Shown: positions 8,159 to 19,000 of the stretch, in pieces
Position numbering within the stretch: the stretch's first letter is position 1
Layout: each line of letters opens with the position of its first letter
Notes under the pieces: generated by a model
Databases searched by the model: none
What the model saw: only the letters and a program-made list of their open reading frames with translations
What the model was told of the DNA's origin: nothing
Assembly: GCF_030546805.1 (NCBI RefSeq)
Contig: NZ_JAUOPC010000014.1
Coordinates: forward strand, 62,001 to 126,000
Direction: 5' to 3'
Length of the DNA stretch: 64,000 nucleotides
DNA from: Cyclobacterium sp. 1_MG-2023
GTDB taxonomy: Bacteria; Bacteroidota; Bacteroidia; Cytophagales; Cyclobacteriaceae
Made by a program: the position numbers and the translations under genes

Positions 8159-9127
8159 TTACTTTTCTTTTAAAGATAAAACATCCTCTTCTTCCCAATT
8201 CATATATATCGTCTCACCTTCCGACACGTCTCTTTCGTAGCGAACCAATTGCCAAGGAGAATGTCCCTCAGCCACTTGCACAGTTAGTAAATCATATTCT
8301 GGAAAATACCTTCTTAACAGTACACTTCCTTTTAATGCCCCAGCTGAAGTAGAATGCTTTATAGAAGAAGGCCTCAAGTAATGGTTGGATTTTCCGGGAA
8401 GTCTATTTAATGGGCCGAAAAAACCTGCGACATAAGCCGTTTTGGGGTTTTTGTAGATATCCTTTACTCTTCCTTGACGCAATAATTTACCTTCGGAGAG
8501 TACACACACATGCTCAGTAAGCAATAGGGCGTCTTGGATATCATGGGTTACCATGACCACAGTGATTTCCAATTCCTTAAAAATTAAATTCAGCTCATCA
8601 AGTAAGCCTCTCTTTTGTAAGCTGTCCAAAGAGCTAAAAGGTTCATCCAAAAGCAACACCTGGGGTTCTAAACTTAAAGCCCTGGCGATGGCTACTTTTT
8701 GCTGCTGTCCTCCGGACAATTGCCTGGGATAGCTGTCTCTTTTCTCTTCTAAACCAAACACCTGCAACAAGGTCTCAAGCCTTTCTTTGGCATATGTTTT
8801 ATCGTATTGCAATAAGGGCCTGCTTATGTTTTCAGCAACAGTAGACAAAGGAAACAAGCCATTGTCCTGCTTGACAAGTTGGAGTTCATCATACCCGGCA
8901 ACTAATTTTTGCTCAGGGTTAAGTATTTTCTCACCCTCTAAATAAACCTGTCCCTCATCCTGAACTTCCATTCCGGCGATGAGCTTGAGTAAGGTGCTTT
9001 TTCCGCTACCACTAGAACCAATGATTGACCAACGCTCTCCTTTATCAATGGATAGAGACAAGTTATCTAAGGCTTTAAGTTGGCCATCAAAAATTTTTGT
9101 CAAGCCTTCAATTTTGAGATAACTCAT
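8159..9127 (-). CDS. ABC transporter ATP-binding protein (orphan ATPase)
   Basis: The 322-residue protein has Walker A GSSGSGKST near residue 37, signature LSGGQQQKVAIARAL, Walker B VLLLDEPFSSLD and the switch VMVTHDIQDALLL. The last 100 residues resemble a TOBE-like extension (NRLPGKSNHYLRPSSI), as in ATPases of iron, sulfate, molybdate or polyamine importers. No permease or binding protein is encoded nearby, so substrate and partner are unknown. Its ATG overlaps the stop of the upstream MmcQ/YjbR gene by 4 bases, indicating translational coupling at the end of the ispG-containing run. Confidence 0.85.
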   Translation of the reverse strand: MSYLKIEGLTKIFDGQLKALDNLSLSIDKGERWSIIGSSGSGKSTLLKLIAGMEVQDEGQVYLEGEKILNPEQKLVAGYDELQLVKQDNGLFPLSTVAENISRPLLQYDKTYAKERLETLLQVFGLEEKRDSYPRQLSGGQQQKVAIARALSLEPQVLLLDEPFSSLDSLQKRGLLDELNLIFKELEITVVMVTHDIQDALLLTEHVCVLSEGKLLRQGRVKDIYKNPKTAYVAGFFGPLNRLPGKSNHYLRPSSIKHSTSAGALKGSVLLRRYFPEYDLLTVQVAEGHSPWQLVRYERDVSEGETIYMNWEEEDVLSLKEK

Positions 9128-9477
9128 CCGTTAATTTCCTCTTTCAGTTTCTTAGGCAAACTAGCGAATACCAGACTATAAGAATGGTCTACCAGTTCCA
9201 AAATCAATTGCGCAGGTACCTTGCCATCACAGGAAACTGTATTCCAATGTTTTTTATTCATATGATAACCCGGTATGATACCATCGTGGGATTCCCTAAG
9301 TATTATGGCTTTTTCAGGATCACATTTTAGGTTGACACTTTCAAATTTATCAATATCCAACAATGCAAAAATTTTATTCCCCACCCTGAAGCAGAGTGTA
9401 TTGTTGTCAAAGGGGGTATCCTCCGTCACCCCCGGTTTTTTCAAGCAATACTCCCTAAAGGTTTGAATGTCCATCAA
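9124..9477 (-). CDS. MmcQ/YjbR family protein
   Basis: At 117 residues the length matches this family. Characteristic stretches are REYCLKKPGVTEDTPFDNNT near the N-terminus, KIFALLDIDKFESVNLKCDP in the middle and YHMNKKHWNTVSCDG toward the end. The fold is the CyaY-like alpha/beta sandwich sometimes called double-wing DNA-binding, but molecular function is not established. It overlaps both neighbours by 4 bases, so it is part of a coupled operon with the small membrane protein and the ABC ATPase. Confidence 0.85.
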   Translation of the reverse strand: MMDIQTFREYCLKKPGVTEDTPFDNNTLCFRVGNKIFALLDIDKFESVNLKCDPEKAIILRESHDGIIPGYHMNKKHWNTVSCDGKVPAQLILELVDHSYSLVFASLPKKLKEEING

Positions 9478-9677
9478 GCCAATCTTTTAATGATCCAATA
9501 GACCAATGCGGCAAGGAAAACCAAAATTGATATCTTATTGATGCCATGCATCATTCTAAGGTTAAAATTGGTCTTTTTGTTTGGGTCAGGCTTTTTAAAT
9601 ACGCGAATAAAATACTCACCTACTTCACCCAACTGAAAGAACTCTTTTAATTTGCTAGCCATAATATCTTGATTCAA
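9474..9677 (-). CDS. Small single-pass membrane protein (conserved Bacteroidota type)
   Basis: The protein has 67 residues or fewer, with a polar N-terminal half (KLKEFFQLGEVGEYFIRVFK, then PDPNKKTNFNLRMMHGINKI) and one C-terminal membrane segment (ISILVFLAALVYWIIKRL). A second ATG five codons in (MASKLKEFF, base 9662) may be the true start. It resembles a short conserved protein seen beside ispG in Bacteroidota, probably DUF6728, though I cannot verify that name. It lies 15 bp after ispG and overlaps the MmcQ/YjbR gene by 4 bases. Function is unknown. Confidence 0.7.
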   Translation of the reverse strand: MNQDIMASKLKEFFQLGEVGEYFIRVFKKPDPNKKTNFNLRMMHGINKISILVFLAALVYWIIKRLA

Positions 9678-9692
9678 ATTTACTTGAGGGAT

Positions 9693-11684
9693 CTATTCAT
9701 GATCTGCAGTTTCAGGCTCTATCCACTGCCCGTCTTCTTTAATAATGTCTATTAGTTCATCTACAGCATTCTCGGAAGGTACGGAGCGCTTCATTACTTC
9801 TTTGCCTTTGTAAAGCGTAATTTTTCCTTTTCCTGACCCTACGTAACCATAGTCTGCATCTGCCATTTCTCCGGGTCCATTTACAATGCATCCCATTATC
9901 CCGATTTTCACCCCTTTAAGGTGATCTGTTCTCTTTCTTATCAAGGCAGTGGTCTCCTGAAGATCAAATAGGGTCCTTCCACATGAAGGACAGGAAATAT
10001 ACTCTGTCTTTGACATCCTGGTCCGTGCTGCCTGTAAAACACCAAAGCTAACGGAGTTATGGAGCTTGACCTGTGCTAATTTCTCTTCTTTCTCTTGCAG
10101 CTGCAATTGATCTAAACCAATAAGCATCCCATCTCCAAGCCCATCAATCAGCAAGCCCCCAACATCTGTAGCAGCAAACAACATGGTTTTTTCTGCATCT
10201 TTTTCGGAATAACTCACCTTAGGAACCACAGGTAAATTGATTTTCGCCTCAATAAGTGATACAAAAGCTCTCCTAATTGCTTGCATTTGATGTTCACTAT
10301 TGGTGAACAAAACAATGACTAGGGGTAGTTCATTGTTTAAATATGGAATTGCTTCCACTATGCTGTCTGATGAAACAAACAAAAAATTTAAAGACGCATG
10401 CAGAGCAGCCTTCTCTTTCAAATGGTCTAAATCGATGGCAGGGAGCTTGTTTTTTTGATCTTCTTGATTGCTCCAGGTATCATAAGCCAAAATTTCTTTT
10501 AGCCCGTTAGGGAGCATAAAAGGAACCGGGTTACTCCCGGAAAAAATATAATCACATCCCTGATCATTCATTTTCCACTTATCCAATTCCGGTAGGTAAA
10601 AGTGGCCCACACATTTCAGGTCTTTCGGAACAGCTATCCCAACAGTAGAAATATCTGTTATGACCCGCGGTACATTTCCTCCACCAAAATTACCCACTTC
10701 TACAGCTCCTCTTTTGTTATAAGCGAAAGGGTCAATGGGATAATTGCTGATAGGTTTAATTCCTGAGGCTTCAGTTCTATTGGCATACCTGTTTATTAGG
10801 GTTTTTACCACGGGAGATTCAAACTCAGGATCCTCCGTTAAGGAAACCCTTACCGTATCTCCAAGGCCATCTTCCAGTAAGGCACCTATTCCAACGGCAG
10901 ATTTGACTCTTCCATCTTCTCCATCTCCGGCTTCTGTTACGCCAAGGTGTAGCGGATAAGGCTTAAATCCTCCTTCATCCAATTTATTTACCAAAAGTCG
11001 GTAGGCCTGAACCATCACTTGCGTATTCGATGATTTCATAGAAATCACAATATCATGGTAATTCTCAGCCTCACAAATTCTCAAAAACTCTAGGGCAGAC
11101 TCCACCATTCCTAGTGGGGTATCGCCATACCTACTCATTATTCGATCAGAAAGAGAACCGTGGTTGGTTCCTATTCTCATGGCCGTACCATGGGCTTTAC
11201 AAATATTGACCAATGGGAGAAATCTCTCCCTGATCCTTTCTAGCTCTGCCTGATAGGAAGCATCGGTATATTCTAAAACTTCGAATTTCTTTTTGTCCGC
11301 GTAATTACCCGGATTTACCCTTACCTTCTCTACAATTCGAGCAGCTACTTCGGCGGCATTAGGTGTAAAATGGATATCAGCCACCAGCGGTGTATTGTAT
11401 CCCCTATTCCTTAGTCCATCTTTGATTGCCTGCAGGTTTTCCGCTTCTTTGATACTGGGAGCTGTAATCCTTACCAGCTCACAGCCACTATCAATCATGC
11501 GGATGCATTGTTCAATAGACCCTTGGGTATCCATTGTATCTACCGTTGTCATTGATTGCACGACTATGGGATTGTCTCCACCAATGGTTATGTCTCCAAT
11601 CCTTACCGGAATGGTTTTCCTTCTGGAATAATTCGTTAGACTATTGCAATACTGCTGATTCTCTGTGAATGTTTTCAATTCCAT
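9693..11684 (-). CDS. ispG: 4-hydroxy-3-methylbut-2-enyl diphosphate synthase, long form
   Basis: IspG (GcpE) catalyses the reductive ring opening of MEcPP to HMBPP, the penultimate step of the MEP isoprenoid pathway. The N-terminal TIM barrel is clear (IGGDNPIVVQSMTTVDTMDT, RVNPGNYADKKKF, MRIGTNHGSLSDRIM). The C-terminal [4Fe-4S] domain supplies cysteines in SCPSCGRTLFDLQ and GIMGCIVNGPGEMADADYGY. At 663 residues it is much longer than the roughly 370-residue enterobacterial enzyme because of the A* insert between barrel and cluster domain, normal for Bacteroidota, Chlamydia and plants. It starts 2 bp after the SDR gene, so the two are probably co-transcribed and co-translated. Confidence 0.97.
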   Translation of the reverse strand: MELKTFTENQQYCNSLTNYSRRKTIPVRIGDITIGGDNPIVVQSMTTVDTMDTQGSIEQCIRMIDSGCELVRITAPSIKEAENLQAIKDGLRNRGYNTPLVADIHFTPNAAEVAARIVEKVRVNPGNYADKKKFEVLEYTDASYQAELERIRERFLPLVNICKAHGTAMRIGTNHGSLSDRIMSRYGDTPLGMVESALEFLRICEAENYHDIVISMKSSNTQVMVQAYRLLVNKLDEGGFKPYPLHLGVTEAGDGEDGRVKSAVGIGALLEDGLGDTVRVSLTEDPEFESPVVKTLINRYANRTEASGIKPISNYPIDPFAYNKRGAVEVGNFGGGNVPRVITDISTVGIAVPKDLKCVGHFYLPELDKWKMNDQGCDYIFSGSNPVPFMLPNGLKEILAYDTWSNQEDQKNKLPAIDLDHLKEKAALHASLNFLFVSSDSIVEAIPYLNNELPLVIVLFTNSEHQMQAIRRAFVSLIEAKINLPVVPKVSYSEKDAEKTMLFAATDVGGLLIDGLGDGMLIGLDQLQLQEKEEKLAQVKLHNSVSFGVLQAARTRMSKTEYISCPSCGRTLFDLQETTALIRKRTDHLKGVKIGIMGCIVNGPGEMADADYGYVGSGKGKITLYKGKEVMKRSVPSENAVDELIDIIKEDGQWIEPETADHE

Positions 11685-11686
11685 AA

Positions 11687-12391
11687 TTATATATCACCTA
11701 ATTGAGGTCGGATTACTATCTCTTCAACAACAGAACGGGGTGAAAGGTTATAAGCTGACCAAACTGATGCCGCCACATCTGCTACATCTATAAACCTGCT
11801 TTCAGGTAAATCCACCCCTTCCCAACTCGCTGTAAATGTTGCCCCGGGCAAGACGGAAGTCACCTTAACCCCGTGAGGAATCATTTCTTGTCTCAAGCAT
11901 TTGGTAAAGCCCAACATGGCCCACTTAGAAACGGCATAACTTCCTCCATTGGCATATGCAGTAAGTCCTGCTATGCTTCCAATAGTAAAAATATGCCCAT
12001 TTTTCCTTTCCATCAACTCCTTAGTAAAACCCTTGGTCAAGTAATAAGTGCTGAAAAGGTTGGTGTGCATGGTCTTTTCAAAGTTTGCTTCATCCTCCGA
12101 GTGAAGGCTTCCAGGAATAAAAATACCTGTATTATTTACTAAAACATCGGGTATCCCAATTTTTTTTACAAAAGCAACAAAAGCTTTGGTCTCCTCTTTT
12201 ATGGAAAGATCTGCTTTCTTTGTATGTACTTTTACTGCCGAAAAACTTTTTTCCACCTCATCTTTTAAAGCCTCCAACTCTCCTTCATTTCTACTACAGG
12301 TAAAAATATCAAAACCTTTATTTGCAAATTCAAGGATAATGGCCTTTCCTATACCTTTTGTGCCTCCGGTAACTAAAATACTTTTCGACAT
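11687..12391 (-). CDS. SDR-family NAD(P)-dependent oxidoreductase
   Basis: The 234-residue protein is a classical short-chain dehydrogenase. It has the cofactor loop TGGTKGIGKAI near the N-terminus, an NNTG variant of the NNAG motif (VLVNNTGIF), the catalytic serine in FTIGSIAGLTAY, and the YxxxK pair in SYAVSKWAM. It is cytoplasmic and the substrate is unknown. It precedes ispG by 2 bp in an apparent operon, which does not by itself place it in isoprenoid synthesis. Confidence 0.88.
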   Translation of the reverse strand: MSKSILVTGGTKGIGKAIILEFANKGFDIFTCSRNEGELEALKDEVEKSFSAVKVHTKKADLSIKEETKAFVAFVKKIGIPDVLVNNTGIFIPGSLHSEDEANFEKTMHTNLFSTYYLTKGFTKELMERKNGHIFTIGSIAGLTAYANGGSYAVSKWAMLGFTKCLRQEMIPHGVKVTSVLPGATFTASWEGVDLPESRFIDVADVAASVWSAYNLSPRSVVEEIVIRPQLGDI

Positions 12392-12436
12392 TAGTTTGTG
12401 TTTTAATAATTAGTACAACAACAAAATTGACTGTTG

Positions 12437-12444
12437 CAAATCTA
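12437..12444 (-). promoter_or_regulatory. Possible -7 promoter box of the SDR-ispG operon
   Basis: On the minus strand this reads TAGATTTG, matching TAnnTTTG, 46 bases upstream of the SDR start. No TTTG is found at 19-20 bp spacing, so support is partial. Confidence 0.3.
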
Positions 12445-12468
12445 CAATTTTTCAATGGCTATGCCTAA

Positions 12469-15400
12469 TCAAAACAAGGCCGATACCTGCATGCGACCTG
12501 TATGTACCAAATGATCCAAGCCTTCGGATCTCCTACCTTCATACATCAAGTTTAGCTGCAATCCTTCACCTATTTTTTGTAACCAATTCAAGCTCCAACT
12601 GGTATTGTTTCCCGGACTAAGAGCCTGTAGCATCTCATATCCGGTGGGAGAATTTACCAGTCCATTGTAGGTAATATATGTGTATTTTAATTGTGCATTC
12701 ACTGTAGTCTTGATTGCTTTTGCCAACCTGAAGCTGAGCAATCCTTCATGTATTTGGGCGGCCTCTTCAATCTCAACATTGGCCAAGTTTTCCTTATTTG
12801 TCAACCTGTATTGAAGGGTAGACCTGAATACGGGGCTCGGCTGTAAGCTTATCTCCGGCCCAAAAGTAAACTGCTCTATTCTAAAGTTCCTATTGTCTAA
12901 GAAGTCAGAGCTCGCATTTCTCTTTCCTTTATTGGCATAAAACATGAGATTCCATTTCGTTTCTATATTGTAACGGGCATTGTAACGCCAATCATCTTGT
13001 GAAACATCCTCAAATCCTCCCGTTAGTAACTGCTTCTGATGACTGTTAGAAAAAGAAAGATCCATACCGAATTTAGGTGATGACCGATTAAAGAAGAACG
13101 AAGAACGAAAAGATTGCCGCAATGACAGCAATGAAGTCTCTTCAACACCTGCTTGAAATGGACTTATCCTCTGAAAAAAATCTCGGGAGGTTATCTTTTT
13201 CTCCACGTTCAGATTCGTATTGTTTGAAAACTTTGCCAACCATTTTTTTACTCCGGTCAAGGTTTTCCATTTAGAGGGGAACTTGGCACTCAACCGATAA
13301 TTGAACAAGGTGGTGTAGGCTTGTAGGTATTCATCTGTAGGTACAAACACCTTGATAAAACTCTTTTCTTCAGGATTTATCGCCAAGTAGAACTCATTCA
13401 ATTGTTGTACTCCATCTTCATCGTCATCTCTCCAGGTATGTGTTCCTTCTCCTGTAGGTACCGGTAAATAAACAAACTCCCTTCTCAATTCCCTCCCATT
13501 GCCCAAAGCATAGGTAAACTCATTGGATAAGTTGTTATCAAATAGGGAGCTTCGGTAATTCAGTTTACCCATTACTGTGGTCTCCTCAGGAAGATCTTCT
13601 GCCACAAAGCTCAACTTCCTATAAGTAAATGAGCCATTGATGGTATGTGGGCCAAAAGTCCCCTCTACTCCATAACTCGTCATAAAAGCTTTGGTGTCCG
13701 GCTTTAGTTGCCCACCCATTACAGCTTTATCTTCCCGCAAGCTTGCGTTCGCAAAAAAAGAGTATTTCAAAGTATCATTGGAAGTTAAAGAAAACTGATG
13801 TTCTTCATAATTCATGGCAGTAGATACAACTTGACTTTGCAGAGGATTGGTTACTTTATTTTTATCCAAAACATACCTATAGCCCGGCACCAGAATGGAT
13901 GTCGGGTACTTGATCTCTCCCTGATACCTCAGCCAATCGGATTGTAGGGGAAGCACTTCAGATTTAAGCTGGAAAAAGTCATTGGTTACCAAAAGCCTAT
14001 CCCAAAATTTTTGATTGAGCTTTATTCTTTGTTGCAAACCCGACAAGACCCCTGTACGGTTTCTTAAGTCAAGGCTATAGGAAAACTGATTTTGATTGTC
14101 TTTTAGCAACTCCAGGCTAACATTAAACAGCTTTTCGGCTGCATTTCCCACATCATCTGCACTGTTTAAACCCCAGTCCCTATCAAATTCAATAAATCTA
14201 AGTCGGTCCACAAATGAAAAACTGGCGGCATTGTATTCCACGGTCGTTTGTCCATTAAAAAGATAATCCTTTAACATTTTAACTGAACGGCCTTCTGACC
14301 TTAGTCCTACCTTAAAGGCCTGTCCTTTATTATCAGAATCTCCTAAGTCGGAAAAAAGATTTTCGTCTTGATCAGAAAATGCCACCTCTGCAAAGGTAGT
14401 CTCGTATTTCCCCAGCCTCAATTCAGTGCCTGCTGTAATCATTTGTTTTTTATTGGGTGCCGGTAAAGGGGAGCTAATGGTATAATTACCTTGGGACACA
14501 CCATTTATAGGGGCAATATATTCATAAACCACTCCATTGGCCAGTTGTTCTTTCCTCATGTAATCACCTAAACCTTGGGTAGTTTCAGTAAAGCTAATGG
14601 CATAAAAAGCTTGCTCAGGATCTGTACTGTATTCGTAATAATCTATCGTTTCTCCATTTTCTGAAAAATGGGTAACTTTTTTATACAAGATTCTATTTGA
14701 ATCAAAAGCTACACTGTCTACCCTTGGTATGGCTGCGGAAAGTATCTCATCCCCAACTGAACTGAGTAATCTTTTGTCCCCATCGCTTAATTCTGTGAAT
14801 AAGGGCCTATTGCGGTCATCCTTTTCCCTGTAATAATTCAGGTAAAAGGTGACATTTTTACTTTCCTGAATATGATTTACCGTTATTATTGATCTTGAAA
14901 AATTCCTTTCTGCATACTCAAAATCCACCCTTACCCTAGAGTATTGAGTGATCAATACCGTGGGAGTAAAAGTAATTTCACCTTGGTTATAGTCTATGGT
15001 ATAATCATTATTAAAGCCGCGCTTCAACTGCTTCCCATCAAGAAAGACCTTTTCAGAATTGGCCAAAACAATGACGTACTTTTCGTTCCCCGGTCCACTA
15101 ATACGATATGGACCCAATACCCCTTCGGTCACCTCTAAATTCATGGAAGCAAACTTCCCTTTGGCAATGGCGGCACCTACCCTACTTGAAGCCTTCCACT
15201 TATCATTTAGGGTATAGTCTGAGGTAAACTGCAGGCCCTGTACATTTTTATAATACCTTAAAAACTCAGATTTTCGCTGCTGCAAAACCACATCTCCCCC
15301 GGCGAGATTAATCCTATCATTGTATAACTCAATCAAGATATTGTCGAAATCCTGGATTTGCTGCGTATTTCCTTCAGGCTGAAAGGGTACGTTTTGATCG

Positions 15401-15945
15401 GTAATACTGGCTCTAATGTTAAGGTTCTCTGCCAACTCACCATCCATCTGTAAATTCAATGCAGAGTTTACAAAAACGTTTTGTGTATTTCCAAAGGATA
15501 TTCCACGGGTCAGGTTACCGGATTGATTGAGCTTACTTGAGCTGAAAACTTCCTCTCTAAAATCATAGATGGCCGTTCGTTCCGGCATCTTGTCTTTAAA
15601 ATAGGCCAGAGAGTCATAATCCTTTTCTAGAGTTCGATTTTGAAAAACATGGTTAAGAGAAAATGGAAGAGTTTTATAGCAAATCAATAATGAATCATTC
15701 TCCAAGTCCATTGAATCCAATAAGATCAAATTACCGGAATTGAAATTGTACTTGTGAGATCGAAGATTTCCTAAGGCATCCTTTACCTCAATACTGGCGG
15801 GAAGCAAGGATAAAGTATCTGCAAGCGGTAGTTCTTTATTTGAATTGACAGTTCCCCAAAGGCACTTTTGCTCTTGCGCCAAGGTGGAATAATTCAATGC
15901 CAAAAGCACTGGTAAAAAAGCTAAAAAATACTTCACCAACTGCAT
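12469..15945 (-). CDS. Large outer-membrane beta-barrel protein, function unknown
   Basis: This 1158-residue protein begins with a Sec signal ending ALNYSTLAQ. Beyond it the sequence is dominated by alternating polar and aromatic beta-strands and ends in a terminal Phe (RMQVSALF), the usual outer-membrane barrel signature. Within the first third, VFLDGKQLKRGFNNDYTIDY followed by QGEITFTP resembles repeated motifs of SprA-like cell-surface proteins. Near residue 850 lies TWRDDDEDGVQQLNEFYLA, a D-x-D-x-DG calcium-loop-like motif. Its length is well above normal porins. A role in export or cell-surface display is possible but not shown. It is followed at its 5' side by the large kinase gene (56 bp gap), suggesting co-transcription from the kinase side. 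Confidence 0.7.
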   Translation of the reverse strand: MQLVKYFLAFLPVLLALNYSTLAQEQKCLWGTVNSNKELPLADTLSLLPASIEVKDALGNLRSHKYNFNSGNLILLDSMDLENDSLLICYKTLPFSLNHVFQNRTLEKDYDSLAYFKDKMPERTAIYDFREEVFSSSKLNQSGNLTRGISFGNTQNVFVNSALNLQMDGELAENLNIRASITDQNVPFQPEGNTQQIQDFDNILIELYNDRINLAGGDVVLQQRKSEFLRYYKNVQGLQFTSDYTLNDKWKASSRVGAAIAKGKFASMNLEVTEGVLGPYRISGPGNEKYVIVLANSEKVFLDGKQLKRGFNNDYTIDYNQGEITFTPTVLITQYSRVRVDFEYAERNFSRSIITVNHIQESKNVTFYLNYYREKDDRNRPLFTELSDGDKRLLSSVGDEILSAAIPRVDSVAFDSNRILYKKVTHFSENGETIDYYEYSTDPEQAFYAISFTETTQGLGDYMRKEQLANGVVYEYIAPINGVSQGNYTISSPLPAPNKKQMITAGTELRLGKYETTFAEVAFSDQDENLFSDLGDSDNKGQAFKVGLRSEGRSVKMLKDYLFNGQTTVEYNAASFSFVDRLRFIEFDRDWGLNSADDVGNAAEKLFNVSLELLKDNQNQFSYSLDLRNRTGVLSGLQQRIKLNQKFWDRLLVTNDFFQLKSEVLPLQSDWLRYQGEIKYPTSILVPGYRYVLDKNKVTNPLQSQVVSTAMNYEEHQFSLTSNDTLKYSFFANASLREDKAVMGGQLKPDTKAFMTSYGVEGTFGPHTINGSFTYRKLSFVAEDLPEETTVMGKLNYRSSLFDNNLSNEFTYALGNGRELRREFVYLPVPTGEGTHTWRDDDEDGVQQLNEFYLAINPEEKSFIKVFVPTDEYLQAYTTLFNYRLSAKFPSKWKTLTGVKKWLAKFSNNTNLNVEKKITSRDFFQRISPFQAGVEETSLLSLRQSFRSSFFFNRSSPKFGMDLSFSNSHQKQLLTGGFEDVSQDDWRYNARYNIETKWNLMFYANKGKRNASSDFLDNRNFRIEQFTFGPEISLQPSPVFRSTLQYRLTNKENLANVEIEEAAQIHEGLLSFRLAKAIKTTVNAQLKYTYITYNGLVNSPTGYEMLQALSPGNNTSWSLNWLQKIGEGLQLNLMYEGRRSEGLDHLVHTGRMQVSALF

Positions 15946-16001
15946 ATATCAATCACTTACAGGAAGCTAAAGTAAACAATATCTGTCAATAATTTCCGGA
16001 T

Positions 16002-19000
16002 TTAAGGGATTAGGGGAAACAAGAGATAGAAGGTGGTACCTGTTTCGGAAGAAGTCTCAAACCATATTTTTCCTCCGGCAGTTTCCACTCCTCTTTTAGC
16101 TATGGCTAAGCCAAGGCCTGAACCTTCGGATTTGGTACTGAAATTGGGGAGAAAGACCTTTTCCTTCAATTCGTCTGAAATGCCCTTGCCATTGTCTTTA
16201 ATAGAAAGTTTGATATGCTCTTCCCCATCAAAATACAAGTTCACCAGAATTATAGGCTTTTTCCCTTCCACTACGGCTTGGATTCCATTGATAATCAAAT
16301 TGGATATTACTCTCCCATACAATTTGGGATCTCCCATGATTTTCGTAGATGCTCCTTCACCGGTATGGTCCGTAAACTCAATTTCCACATCTTCCCTATA
16401 ATTGAAAATAGAGACAGCTTTTAAAACAACCTTCCTAAATTCTAATTCCTGATTTTTTGGGAGCGGCATTTTGGCAAAAGTGGAAAACGAACTTGCAATA
16501 TCACTTAACGTGTCTACCTGATGAATAATTGAATTGATGGGATTAACCAATGCTTTCCCATTCTCCAGCTTATCTGCCGCTTGAAGGCGAAGTAAATGCT
16601 GTAAGGTAAGTTTCATTGGTGTTAAAGGGTTCTTTATTTCATGGGCCACCTGTTTGGCCATTTCTCTCCAAGCAGATTCTTTTTCATTGGAAGCCAAAAC
16701 CTTCTTACTGGTCTCCAATTTATAAAGCATATTATTGTATTCGTTGACAAGCAATCCTATCTCATCCTTCCCCGGCCATACCATGTATTCATTGTTTTCC
16801 AAGTCAGTATCTTTCAACTTCTGGGTCAATAATTTAAAAGGATGTGTCAGGTTTTTTGAAACAAAATAAGAGATGACCAAAAAGAAGAGAAAGATCAACA
16901 CAAAAATTATCAGAATATTGCTAAACACTTCAGTAATCATCAGATTAAGCTCTTCCTCAGATTCGAAAAAAGGTATGGCAATAATGGCTTGTAGCTCTTG
17001 ATTATCTCCGTTTTTAAGCGCTAGGTAAACAGTCTTAAACTGCAAATCTCCTACCTGTTCTGTCTGTAGAAATCTATTTTCCTTAGATTCAATGATAGAT
17101 GCATACGCTTCCGGATGCAAATAATTGGTTAATATTTTCTTATCAAAGATGGCCGGTTGATTGGTAGCCATTAACTTTCCATCAGGTAGATAAAGGTTGA
17201 TATCTGCATCAGTAGCAGTAGCCAGTGCATATAATTCAGTATTTATTTCATCTTTGTTCAGATTATTGAACTGCTCTCCCCCTAAATCTCGGCCCAGATT
17301 ATCACTAATTATACCTGCCTTTTGGAAATACTGCCTGTGTAAGTCTTCTGTATAGGAATGACTCAAAAAGCCTACGGCTATCACACTAATGATTAGCATG
17401 GGAAAGAAAAAAGCAAAGTTCAAATACAGTTGAAGCTTGGTGGCATAATTGAACCGTAACTGATTGAGTCCGCTAAACATTAGAAAAACTGCAATTGAAA
17501 GCAGTGTGAAAATTAAGTAAACGACAAAAAGAAAAGCGATGTCGGCAAGAATATAATTGCTGGGATACTTTCGAGATGAAACTACAATTATTTTATCATT
17601 GTAACTCACGGCTAGGTGGTGGTATCCATTGTACAATATCCCTGTAGTAAAGACATTTTCATTGTCAAGAAAATCCTCTATTGGCAAGCCTTGGTAACTA
17701 AAAATCCCTGAACTATAACTTAGCTCCTCTTCTTCAAAAATGGCAAAATCAAAATCGCGTTCTATATAGTTGGTAACGTATTTGTTATCCATAAGCAATT
17801 TTGGAAAAGCCTTTCCTGATTCTATTCTTTGTTGGTTCAGTTCTATGACAATTGTTCCAAGGAAGTCATTGTCACGTTGAATTTTAACAAAGGCTACAAA
17901 ACGATTTCCAGTATTCGTATCAGTAGATTTAATAAAATACAAATTATGGATCTGAGTAGCGTAATCACTATTCATGTATCGATTTTTGTACTCCAAGAGA
18001 GACAAGCTATTGTTGTTTCCTAAAACAAGGCGACCTGAAGAGCTATAAATGCTTACATCTTGTCTGTACTGATCAAAATATCCTGCAAGGTATATTTTTT
18101 TGATTTTCCTATCGATGGGGTCTTTGGATAGAAGGGGGTCCGAAAGACGACTTTTGATAAAGGCATCATCTATCACCCTAGCGATGATATCCTCCAGAAG
18201 AAACTCTCCCATCACATCCCTGTCAAGCATAACATTGTTTGCAAATTTTACTTTAGACCTTACTTCATCATACCTTAGGTCTTGATAAGCTGCTGCCCCT
18301 GTAATTACTGCACCAATAAGACATGCAAAAAAGAAAGTTAAGAATGTATTGAAATCAAGCTTAAACAAGCTTTGATAAAGCTTAAAACTAATAATGGCCA
18401 CCAATAGAATTATATGAGCCAAAAAAGCTATAAATAAAACGAAATTAAAGAAAAGGAGAAAAATCAAAAATGGAGAAACGAAGACCACTAAAACCTTTAA
18501 AGGATAAAAATAATTGTCCTCATTTTTAAACAAGACCATATTGAGACCTATAATCGTAAACAACAGATAGGCAGCACCTCCCAGAAAAATAACAAAAAGA
18601 CTGACTATTTTAAGGTAATCAAAATTGGGTATGGCCTCAATATTTAAATTCCATTGGGAGTTTTCAACAATGTTTAAATAAAGGTAAAACACCAAAAACA
18701 TCAATGTTGTCGACAGAATATAGGCAGCTGTAAGGGAGAGCCAATCGGGATAATTATTTCTAAATTTGATAAAAGCTAAAGCTACACGTCTCCTACTAAG
18801 AATAGCGATAATCATGCTGAGGACCACCAAATAACAGCTCACATTCAATAGCAGATCTCCTAAACTGGGATTGAATATGGATGAAGCATAGAGGCTTGAA
18901 TCAAATATACCGGTTTGAAAAAAGTCATTCGGAAAATGAAAGGCCAACATGATAATCCGGACGGCAAGTAGGATGAGAAAGGTATAAATGGTGGCTAGAA

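Noticed and set aside
9693-11684. IspG insertion as a gene fusion or frameshift artefact
   Set aside because: The long form with a central insert is normal in Bacteroidota and both catalytic halves are in one clean frame.
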